Part shown: positions 1 through 5,510 of the stretch, piece by piece
Layout: each line of letters opens with the position of its first letter
Position numbering within the stretch: position 1 is the stretch's first letter
Source of the DNA: Planctomycetia bacterium
GTDB taxonomy: Bacteria > Planctomycetota > Planctomycetia > Pirellulales > UBA1268
Direction of reading: 5' to 3'
DNA: 11,082 nt
Assembly: GCA_009926295.1 (NCBI GenBank)
Contig: RFPF01000085.1
Span: 1-11,082, forward strand
Notes under the pieces: generated by a model
Seen by the model: the letters and a program-made list of their open reading frames with translations, nothing else
Databases searched by the model: none
What the model was told of the DNA's origin: nothing
Position numbers and translations under genes: made by a program

Positions 1-353
1 TCCTCGATCCGGCGCGCCTTCCGCTTCGAAAGAGTGATCAGCCCCCGCTGTTCCTCCTGCTGGCCGTCCTCGAACTCCTCGAGGAGCACCTTCACGGTGT
101 CGCCGATCTGTGGCGGCGGCTCCGACTCGTCCCACTCGTTGCGCGGGATGTGGCCCTCGCTCTTGTAGCCCACGTCGACGAGCACGAACTCGTCGTCCAC
201 CCGCAGGATCTTGCCCATCAGCACCGAATTCACCGCCAGGGTGGCCGTGCCCACCGAATACTCTCCGGCTTCGGTGCCGGCGAGGGCCTGTTCGAGTTCC
301 TGGTCGAGTTCGTCTCCGAGTTCGAGTTCGCGGATGAGGTTGCGGTTGACCAT
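1..353 (-). CDS. rpsA: 30S ribosomal protein S1, N-terminal part
   Basis: This is the first 117 codons of ribosomal protein S1, which binds mRNA on the 30S subunit through repeated S1 (OB-fold) domains and helps start translation. The protein begins MVNRNLIRELELGDELDQEL, an acidic N-terminal stretch, and then enters the first S1 domain with a G-K-I-L-R-V-D-D-E-F-V-L-V-D-V-G-Y-K-S-E-G core, followed by an ITLSKRKA segment that is characteristic of S1 repeats. The gene runs off the left edge, so the remaining S1 domains are not visible. The start at 353 is the only ATG fitting the family N-terminus; no clear Shine-Dalgarno sequence precedes it, which suits an S1 gene. It diverges from the transglutaminase-like gene. 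S1 identity is firm; calling it the main rpsA rather than a paralogue rests on the N-terminal length and sequence. Confidence 0.9.
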   Translation of the reverse strand, partial: MVNRNLIRELELGDELDQELEQALAGTEAGEYSVGTATLAVNSVLMGKILRVDDEFVLVDVGYKSEGHIPRNEWDESEPPPQIGDTVKVLLEEFEDGQQEEQRGLITLSKRKARRIE

Positions 354-425
354 GCGTGTGTGGGGTTTCGGGAAAAACGGGTTGGAGGAAGGGGACGCTC
401 GGGCCACGATACGGACGAGCCCCGA

Positions 426-454
426 AGTGTATCAGCCGTGGAGGCCCCGAACAA
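426..454 (-). promoter_or_regulatory. Possible promoter of rpsA
   Basis: On the minus strand TTGTTC (plus 449-454) and TACACT (plus 426-431) are separated by 17 bases, resembling sigma-70 -35 and -10 boxes with 3/6 and 4/6 matches. Transcription would start near 418 and give an rpsA leader of about 65 bases. The match is weak and was found by eye; the rest of the 354-588 gap shows nothing else I can support. Confidence 0.25.
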
Positions 455-588
455 TCGAGCCCCTTGCCCGGAGCCAGTGCCCCCACGGGCGAGTTCTCCA
501 GCCGAACTCCCCCGGCCACCGGGTCTTCCCAGACGGCAAACCGGCGGCCTGCGCGATCTCCGGCGGGCACCGCGCCGATACCACTCTC

Positions 589-1527
589 ATGAAGACCCGG
601 ATTCTCGCATGCGTGATCTGGCTGTTGTCGCTGGCAGCCTCGCGCCCCGCCGCCGCGCAATTTCTCGAATCGCAGGAGGCGGCCGCGGGCCCGACCCTCG
701 GCGACACCCGCCAGCAGAGATTCAGGGTGGGCGTGGAGGTGACGGCCGAGGGCGGACCGTGTCGCGGCATCTACGCCACGCTCCCGGTGCCGGCCGACTG
801 GCCCGAGCAGCGGGTGCAGATCGTGGCCGAGGACGTGTCGCCCGACGTGCGCTCCCTGCGTTACAGGACGCTGCCCGGCGGCGTGAAGCAGATGGTGATC
901 GAGATTCCGGACCTGCCGGCCGGCGACGTGGCCCGCGCGGTCGTCACGTTCGCCCTCGAACGCTCCTCGATCATTCCCCCGGCCGATCCGTCGTCGCTCG
1001 CTCCCCCCGAGAAACCGGACCGCGCCCTGCGGGCCTTCCTCGGCCCGAGCCCCTACGTCGAGACGCGGCACCCCAAGATCGTGAAGCTCGCCCACAACAC
1101 GGGGGAGGATCTCGCGGGCTGGCGAAAGGTGGAGGCGCTCTACGACGTCGTGCGCGAAAAGGTGGAGTACCGCAACGGTGAACTGAAGGGGGCGGCCAGA
1201 GCCCTCGCGGACGGCTGGGGAGACTGCGAGGAACTCACCTGCCTGTTCATCGCGCTGTGCCGCGTTGAGGGCATACCCGCCCGCACGGTTTGGGTGGAGG
1301 GGCACTGCTACCCGGAGTTCTACCTCGTCGACGGCGAGGGAACCGGGCACTGGTTTCCCTGCCAGGCCGCCGGAGCCCGCGCCTTCGGTGGCATGCCGGA
1401 CCAGCTGCCGATCTCCTGCAGAAGGGTGACAGCTTCCGCGATCCCGACCGCCCGGGCAAGACGCTCCGCTACGTTTCGGAGTTCATCCGCGGATCGGCCG
1501 TCGACGGCGGCGGATCCCCCCGCGTGA
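589..1527 (+). CDS. Secreted transglutaminase-like protein with frameshifted C-terminus
   Basis: The start at 589 gives a signal peptide (MKTRILACVIWLLSLAAS, likely cut after AAAQ near residue 24), so the protein should be exported. Residues 205-260 carry the transglutaminase-like (papain-fold) core: GDCEE with catalytic Cys213, then a GIPARTVWV strand, GHCYPEFYL with His239, and Asp248 in the VDGEGTGHWFPCQ segment. All three catalytic positions are thus present. Members of this fold are transglutaminases or peptidases; the substrate here is unknown. From about codon 276 the frame goes wrong: the read product ends in a basic, Ser/Arg-rich tail of 37 residues, while the neighbouring frame from 1416 gives LQKGDSFRDPDRPGKTLRYV and continues sensibly to a stop at 1548-1550. 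Repairing a TC duplication at 1412-1415 would give about 319 residues instead of 312. No clear Shine-Dalgarno sequence precedes 589. Upstream in-frame codons do not look like protein. Confidence 0.8.
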   Translation: MKTRILACVIWLLSLAASRPAAAQFLESQEAAAGPTLGDTRQQRFRVGVEVTAEGGPCRGIYATLPVPADWPEQRVQIVAEDVSPDVRSLRYRTLPGGVKQMVIEIPDLPAGDVARAVVTFALERSSIIPPADPSSLAPPEKPDRALRAFLGPSPYVETRHPKIVKLAHNTGEDLAGWRKVEALYDVVREKVEYRNGELKGAARALADGWGDCEELTCLFIALCRVEGIPARTVWVEGHCYPEFYLVDGEGTGHWFPCQAAGARAFGGMPDQLPISCRRVTASAIPTARARRSATFRSSSADRPSTAADPPA

Positions 1528-1550
1528 AGTGGATCCGTGAACCGGGATGA
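1416..1550 (+). pseudogene. Displaced C-terminal 44 codons of the transglutaminase-like gene
   Basis: This stretch, in the frame two bases on from the main gene, reads LQKGDSFRDPDRPGKTLRYV and then SEFIRGSAVDGGGSPRVKWI-REPG before a TGA at 1548-1550. It looks like ordinary coding sequence (charged and aromatic residues, normal codon use), unlike the Ser/Arg-rich tail read in the 589 frame over the same bases. It has no good start of its own, so it is best read as the original end of the upstream gene cut off by an indel near 1411-1416, or as a sequencing error there. Confidence 0.65.
1523..1550 (+). repeat. 28-bp direct repeat, copy 1 (gene 3' end)
   Basis: The last 28 bases of the transglutaminase-like gene in its restored frame (VKWIREPG-stop) match bases 1644-1671 at 27 of 28 positions. 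The single difference, T at 1538 against C at 1659, is in the third base of an Arg codon and is synonymous. The two copies are offset by 121 bases and flank a 93-bp hairpin-rich stretch. Confidence 0.9.
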
Positions 1551-1570
1551 ACGATCGTTTCACCGCGTCA

Positions 1571-1644
1571 GGCCCGGAGGGCCGGGTTCGCCCCAGCCGA
1601 CGGAGGTCGGCCAAGGGAATTTCGGCAGGAAGCCGAGAATTCCC
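1571..1644. repeat. Cluster of three hairpins between the direct repeats
   Basis: Three inverted repeats follow one another. The first pairs GGCCC (1571-1575) with GGGCC (1579-1583), or alternatively CCCGG with CCGGG (1573-1586). The second pairs GCCGAC (1596-1601) with GTCGGC (1606-1611) around a GGAG loop. The third pairs GGGAATT-TCGGC (1615-1626) with GCCGA-G-AATTCCC (1632-1644) around AGGAA, 12 base pairs with one bulged base. No T-run follows on either strand, so they are not classic Rho-independent terminators, although they lie between convergent genes and could still slow polymerase or protect mRNA 3' ends. The layout resembles interspersed multi-hairpin (REP-like) repeats, but other copies cannot be seen within this window. 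Confidence 0.65.
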
Positions 1645-1671
1645 GTGAAGTGGATCCGCGAACCGGGATGA
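1644..1671 (+). repeat. 28-bp direct repeat, copy 2 (downstream of gene)
   Basis: This is the second copy of the 3' end of the transglutaminase-like gene, with one synonymous T-to-C difference. It ends 9 bases before the stop codon of the convergent isomerase-like gene. Its first base is also the last base of the third hairpin. Because the 121-bp offset is not a multiple of three, the second copy is out of frame with the gene. Confidence 0.9.
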
Positions 1672-1680
1672 TGCCGGACG

Positions 1681-2619
1681 CTACTCCGCTGCAGCAGGGA
1701 TCGGTTCGCCGAAGGTCGGGCCGTCCTTCGCCACGGGCAGGAACCACCGGGGCACGATCGGCAGTCCGGCTTCCCGCCAGGCCGCCTCCATCCGGTCGCC
1801 GGCGAGCCGGACGACCTTTTCACGGCCACGGCCGGCGAGGGCGGCGCGGTCGGCCCACGGGGTGACGGGCCCGTCGAATCCCGCCTGGCGGGCGTGCGTA
1901 AGCACCGCCGCTGCGCTGATCGTTCCGGTCTCGCACGGCAGCAGCCGCTGGCTGGCCTCGAGGTCGACGCCCCTCGCTTCCCGCGGAGCATCCGACAGCC
2001 GCACCTCGACGATCCGGCCCCGCGGCACCTTCCCGATCACGTCGAGGCCCTCGCCCGTCACGTGGAGGGCCCAGGAGTCGATGACCGCCCCCACGCTGGG
2101 GTGCGACACGGCCACGAGGCCCAGCAGGCCCTCGTACGTGCCGATGAACTGGCTGCCCTTGCCGGCGGCCGCCTCCGTCTCGGGGCGGATCGCCAGCCCG
2201 AGCGCGATCCCGTGCTTGGCGAGCATGTCGCCGATCGTGTCGAGCCGGCGTCGGTGGAGTTCGAGAAAGTCCTTGAACGAGTGATCTTCGGACGCAGCCG
2301 CGACCGTGGCGACGGCACGGAGCGCCTCCGTGGCCCGGGCGAGTTCCAGCCGGCGGGGCAGGAGCGCGACGTCGTGCTCGAAGGCCTCGTCGTCGGCATC
2401 GAGATGGACCGGCAGTTGGAAGAGACCGCTCTTCAGCCGGGCGCTCACCATCAGCCGGCGGGCGTGCTCCACGCCGTACACTTCGGCCTGCTGCTCGAAG
2501 TCGACGATGTCGATGTCCATCGAGTCGAAGCCGAACGACAAAGCCAGCTCGATCAGTTCGCTGGGACGTCCGGAGAGGGGGAGGCCGACGGTGCTGAGAT
2601 TGCGGAACATGATGCCCAT
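1681..2619 (-). CDS. TIM-barrel sugar phosphate isomerase/epimerase-like protein
   Basis: This 312-residue protein has the layout of the xylose isomerase-like (AP endonuclease 2) TIM-barrel superfamily, whose members isomerise or epimerise sugars or act on cyclitols using a divalent metal. Seen features are the N-terminal strand MFRNLSTVGLPLSGRP, a 'GFDSMDIDIVD' second strand, GIALGLAIRPE (138-147), GAVIDSWALH with Asp181 and His186 (177-186), VEVRLSDAP (205-212) and a final GFDGPVTPW (247-255). Where many relatives have a metal-binding Glu at the end of that last strand, this protein has Trp255, so metal chemistry may be altered. There is no signal peptide, so it is probably cytoplasmic. The start could be 2619 or Met4 (2610); neither has a clear ribosome site. 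It diverges from uppP with a 74-bp gap and converges on the transglutaminase-like gene. The substrate is unknown. Confidence 0.8.
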   Translation of the reverse strand: MGIMFRNLSTVGLPLSGRPSELIELALSFGFDSMDIDIVDFEQQAEVYGVEHARRLMVSARLKSGLFQLPVHLDADDEAFEHDVALLPRRLELARATEALRAVATVAAASEDHSFKDFLELHRRRLDTIGDMLAKHGIALGLAIRPETEAAAGKGSQFIGTYEGLLGLVAVSHPSVGAVIDSWALHVTGEGLDVIGKVPRGRIVEVRLSDAPREARGVDLEASQRLLPCETGTISAAAVLTHARQAGFDGPVTPWADRAALAGRGREKVVRLAGDRMEAAWREAGLPIVPRWFLPVAKDGPTFGEPIPAAAE

Positions 2620-2658
2620 GGGGGTTCGGGAGACGTGTGGTTCGAAGCCGAGCCCGAC

Positions 2659-2687
2659 AGTATGCCCGACGGAAAAGGTATTTTGAA
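2659..2687 (-). promoter_or_regulatory. Possible promoter of the isomerase-like gene
   Basis: On the minus strand TTCAAA (plus 2682-2687) and CATACT (plus 2659-2664) sit 17 bases apart, each matching the sigma-70 consensus at 4 of 6 positions. Transcription would begin near 2652, about 33 bases before the start codon. The match lies in the 74-bp gap shared with uppP, in a locally A/T-richer patch. It was picked by eye and is not strong. Confidence 0.3.
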
Positions 2688-2693
2688 GCGGCC

Positions 2694-3569
2694 ATGACGC
2701 TCGTCGAGTCGATCACGCTCGGAATCGTGCAGGGGCTCACCGAGTTCCTGCCGATTTCGAGCACCGCGCACCTCCGCATCATCCCCGCCCTCTGCGGCTG
2801 GGACGACCCGGGCGCGGCCTACTCGGCGGTGATCCAGTGCGGCACGCTCGCGGCGGTCTGCGTGGCCCTCCGGCACGACATCGTGCGGCTCGCCCGCGGG
2901 ACACTCGCCGGAATCCGCTCCGGCCGGCCCCTGGCGCACGCCGACTCCCGTGCGGGCCTGCTGGTCGCCGCCGGCACGCTGCCGATCGTGGTCGTCGGAT
3001 TCGCGGCCCGGCACCTGATCCGCGGCGAGGCGCGGCGTCTGGAGGTGGTGACCGGGGCGCTGTTGTTCGCGACGCTCGTGATGGCGGCCGCCGAGTGGCT
3101 GGCATGGCGCCGGGCCCGGCGTGGCGATCGGGGCCGCGACGGGCTCGACGCGGTGGGGATCCGCGACGGGATCGTCATGGGCCTCGCGCAGGTGCTCGCC
3201 CTCATCCCCGGCACGTCGCGCAGCGGGGTCACGATCTCGGCGGGCATGGCGACCGGCCTCGACCGGGCCACGGCGGCACGGTTCTCATTCCTGCTCTCGC
3301 TCCCCGCCGTCGCCGCTGCGGGATTCCTCGAGGCCTGGCAGCAGCGGCACGCGATCTTCGGCTCGGGCGAGGCCACGCTCCACGCCGTCGTCGGCACGCT
3401 CACGGCGGCCGTGGTCGGCTACGCCTCGATCCGCTGGCTCCTCCGCGTGCTCACGACCCACACGCTGTGGCCCTTCATCGCCTACCGGCTCGCGCTCTGC
3501 GGAGCGCTGGCGTGGATGCTCGGCTCCAGCGCGGCCAGATCCATCCCCAGCCTCTTCGCCTTCTTGTAG
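2694..3569 (+). CDS. uppP: Undecaprenyl-diphosphatase (UppP/BacA family)
   Basis: UppP is an integral membrane enzyme that dephosphorylates undecaprenyl diphosphate to undecaprenyl phosphate, recycling the lipid carrier used for cell-wall and other envelope glycans; extra activity can give bacitracin resistance. This 291-residue product is of usual family length. The N-terminal family motif is clear, with Glu17 in GLTEFLPISSTAHL (14-27), and so is the second motif PGTSRSG (172-178, with catalytic-region Arg177-type residues) followed by GVTISAGMATGLDRATAARF. Several hydrophobic helices alternate with Arg-rich loops. The start at 2694 places the first motif at the normal distance from the N-terminus. 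The last helix, YRLALCGALAWML (265-277), is followed by a non-conserved tail that runs 88 bp into the 3' end of the opposing activator gene. It stands alone on this strand. Confidence 0.95.
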   Translation: MTLVESITLGIVQGLTEFLPISSTAHLRIIPALCGWDDPGAAYSAVIQCGTLAAVCVALRHDIVRLARGTLAGIRSGRPLAHADSRAGLLVAAGTLPIVVVGFAARHLIRGEARRLEVVTGALLFATLVMAAAEWLAWRRARRGDRGRDGLDAVGIRDGIVMGLAQVLALIPGTSRSGVTISAGMATGLDRATAARFSFLLSLPAVAAAGFLEAWQQRHAIFGSGEATLHAVVGTLTAAVVGYASIRWLLRVLTTHTLWPFIAYRLALCGALAWMLGSSAARSIPSLFAFL

Positions 3570-4507
3570 AGCGTCGTGCGATTGATGCCGAGCGCCCTCG
3601 CGGCGGCGTCGCGCCGCCACCCGTGGCGGTCGAGGGCGGCGAGGATCATCTGCCGCTCGGGCTGCGTGAGGGCGACCTTGAGGGAGCAGGCGGCCGGGCC
3701 CACCGATCGCGGGACGACGAGGGCGGAGTCGAGGTGCGGCGGCAGGTCGGCGACGTCCACCAGCGGGCCCCGGCCGAGGAACACGGCACGCTCCACGGCA
3801 TGCTCGAGTTCGCGGACGTTGCCCGGCCAGCCGTGGTCGGCCAGCGCAGCGAGCGCAGCGGGCGTGAAGCCCTCCACCCGGCGGCCGGCCTTCGCGGCGG
3901 CGACCCTGAGAAAGTGGGTGGCCAGCTGCGCGATGTCGCCGGGACGTTCGCGCAGCGCGGGCATCTCGATCGTCACGACGTTGATCCGCCAGAAGAGGTC
4001 TGCCCGGAAGCGGCCCGCTGCCACGAGCGCCGCGAGGTCCTCGTTGGTGGCGAAAATCACGCGGGCATCGACGGCGTGCGTCTTCACGGCCCCGACCGGC
4101 TCGAACTGCATCGTCTGGAGCACCCGCAGCAGCTTCACCTGGAGCGCGGGCGACGCCGTCGCGACCTCGTCGAGGAAGATGGTTCCGCCGTCGGCCTGGA
4201 GAAACTTACCGGGGCGGTCGGCGACGGCCCCCGTGAAGGCGCCCGCGACGTGGCCGAAGAGTTCGCTCTCGAGCAGCGACTCGGAGAGGCTGCCACAGGC
4301 CACCTCGACGAACCTGCCGGACCGGCCGCTGCGGCGATGGATCTCCCTGGCGAGCAGCGACTTTCCGGTGCCAGTCTCGCCGGTCACGAGCACGCTCACC
4401 GGCGTGGCGGCGATGCGCTCCACGACGTCGGTGACGCGGCGGAGTGCGGGGTGGGATCCGAGCAGGGTGTCGGTGGGCGGCGAGACGGAGTGGCTCGGCG
4501 TGGGCAT
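3482..4507 (-). CDS. Sigma-54-dependent transcriptional activator without receiver domain (PspF-like layout)
   Basis: This 341-residue protein is an AAA+ enhancer-binding activator that remodels RNA polymerase holding sigma-54. Visible elements are Walker A GETGTGKS (43-50), the sigma-54-contacting GAFTGA loop (89-94), Walker B GGTIFLDE (107-114), a sensor-I ATNED segment near 155, likely arginine fingers in FRADLFWRIN (167-176), the PGNVREL motif (228-234) and a C-terminal Fis-type helix-turn-helix (about 284-321, ending GINRTTLYKKAKRLGM). There is almost nothing before the AAA+ domain, so no phosphorylation domain: it must be controlled by a partner or by abundance, as PspF is. The start at 4507 is chosen because GGAGG lies 7 bases upstream; the frame stays open to 4609 but that part looks non-coding. 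Its 3' end overlaps uppP by 88 bp. Target genes are not evident. Confidence 0.93.
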   Translation of the reverse strand: MPTPSHSVSPPTDTLLGSHPALRRVTDVVERIAATPVSVLVTGETGTGKSLLAREIHRRSGRSGRFVEVACGSLSESLLESELFGHVAGAFTGAVADRPGKFLQADGGTIFLDEVATASPALQVKLLRVLQTMQFEPVGAVKTHAVDARVIFATNEDLAALVAAGRFRADLFWRINVVTIEMPALRERPGDIAQLATHFLRVAAAKAGRRVEGFTPAALAALADHGWPGNVRELEHAVERAVFLGRGPLVDVADLPPHLDSALVVPRSVGPAACSLKVALTQPERQMILAALDRHGWRRDAAARALGINRTTLYKKAKRLGMDLAALEPSIHASAPQSASR

Positions 4508-4514
4508 GGCGAAA

Positions 4515-4519
4515 CCTCC
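4515..4519 (-). promoter_or_regulatory. Ribosome binding site fixing the activator start
   Basis: The minus strand reads GGAGG here, 7 bases before the ATG at 4507. It is the best Shine-Dalgarno sequence in the window and decides the start against the longer in-frame ATG at 4609. Confidence 0.8.
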
Positions 4520-4552
4520 GGAGACGGCGACGTACACCTGTTTCCTAGGTCG

Positions 4553-4576
4553 CAAAAGGGCGACGTCAAAGTCGCC
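4553..4576 (-). terminator. Possible weak hairpin terminator or attenuator in the activator leader
   Basis: On the minus strand GGCGAC and GTCGCC (plus 4571-4576 and 4559-4564) form a 6-bp stem with a 6-base TTTGAC loop, followed by CTTTTG. The T-run is only four bases. It lies about 45 bases upstream of the activator ATG, so it would either end transcription coming from dedA or attenuate the activator. The evidence is a hairpin and a short T-run only. Confidence 0.25.
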
Positions 4577-4611
4577 GTGGGGCGACATGTCACCGGAATC
4601 GGCACGCACGG

Positions 4612-4639
4612 CCCGTCACGAACGGGATGACCGTCACGA
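4612..4639. repeat. Short inverted repeat and 9-bp direct repeat upstream of the activator
   Basis: CCCGT (4612-4616) and ACGGG (4622-4626) pair around CACGA. The 9-mer CCGTCACGA occurs at 4613-4621 and again at 4631-4639, 18 bases apart. They lie roughly 105-130 bases upstream of the activator start, a distance at which regulatory proteins often bind. No sigma-54 -24/-12 element was found between them and the gene, so the role is open. Confidence 0.3.
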
Positions 4640-4746
4640 CCCGCCCACAGGACCGGCTTTTCCCCTGCCACGATGCGCCGGTTCGCGACTGCCCAGCCCC
4701 GCTCGCCGGCTCGGGCGCGTTGACGAAAGACAGGCTCGAGCCCGTC

Positions 4747-5456
4747 CTACTTCGGATCGGTGTGGTTCACGTCGCCGAGGTTGACGGCGTCGGCGATCCG
4801 GTCGGCGGCGGGACCGAGGAGGATCTCGCGATTTTCGAACAGCGCCTCGGGATCCTGGTCGAGCATCCGGATGCGGCGCTTCCGGAACGAGAAGAAGGCG
4901 ATCACGGCGAGGGCCGCGAGCGTCGCGGCGATGATCATGGCCGTGAACCCGCGCTCCGCCGATTGGATGAGCCCGGTGATCCGGTCGCCGAACAGGTAGG
5001 CCAGGCCGAAGAATCCGCCGATCACGACCGACGCACAGATGAAGTCGGCAAGCAGGAACCAGCGGTACTTCACCTTGAGGATGCCCGCAGTGAGGTAGAA
5101 GGGGCTGCGCAGGCCGACGAGGAACCGGGCCACGAAGAACGCCTTGATGCCGTGCTTCTTGAGGAGGTCCTCGATCGTCTTCTCCCGCTCCGGCGTGAGA
5201 AATCCCGACCACCACGGGTGATCCTTGAGAATCCGGGCGCCGAAGAAGCGGCCGATGGCGTACATCAGGCTGTCGCCGAGCAGCGCCCCCACCATGCAGG
5301 CGGGCAGGGCGTAATACCACTTGAGTGCGCCGGCCTTGCTCGCCACGCCGGCGGCGACGATATCGGCACCTCCTCGGGCACGGGCAGCCCGATTCCCGTC
5401 AGCGTCAGGAAAAAAACGATGCCGAGGTAGGAACCCCGCTCGAACCAGTCGAACAT
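4747..5456 (-). pseudogene. DedA-family membrane protein gene, frameshifted near its 5' end
   Basis: DedA/SNARE-associated family proteins are multi-pass membrane proteins; some members flip undecaprenyl phosphate or phospholipids across the membrane. The first 32 codons from 5456 read MFDWFERGSYLGIVFFLTLT then GIGLPVPEEVPI, including the family GxPxPEE motif. The frame then changes at GATATC (5359-5364): the continuation IVAAGVASKAGALKWYYALP, GALLGDSLMYAIGRFFGAR, HGIKAFFVARFLVGLRSPFY and a last hydrophobic helix lies one frame away and ends at 4747. Restoring one base (for example ATC-ATC) gives about 237 residues, close to family size. As written, the gene yields only a short peptide. The rest of the coding sequence looks undamaged, so the change is recent or a sequencing error. 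It follows apbE by 54 bp. The long C-terminal cytoplasmic tail (RKRRIRMLDQDPEALFEN and onward) is extra. Confidence 0.85.
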
Positions 5457-5510
5457 GATGGGGGAGTCGAGGGAGCGGGGAACATTTCCGGACGACTGCG
5501 GCAGTATAGC

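Noticed and set aside
4508..4609. Earlier in-frame ATG at 4609 as the activator start
   Set aside because: The GGAGG 7 bases before 4507 fixes the start, and the added 34 residues lack family similarity and cover the leader hairpin.
2837..4630. A long plus-strand frame running through uppP and opposite the activator
   Set aside because: It overlaps two genes with clear family motifs and reads as Arg/Gly/Ala-rich shadow sequence.
4508..4640. A sigma-54 (-24/-12) promoter upstream of the activator
   Set aside because: A TTGC is present on the minus strand but the required GG is not 10 bases upstream of its GC, and no other placement fits.
5355..5370. Programmed ribosomal frameshifting in dedA
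   Set aside because: There is no slippery heptamer or downstream structure at GATATC; a single-base deletion explains the two frames more simply.
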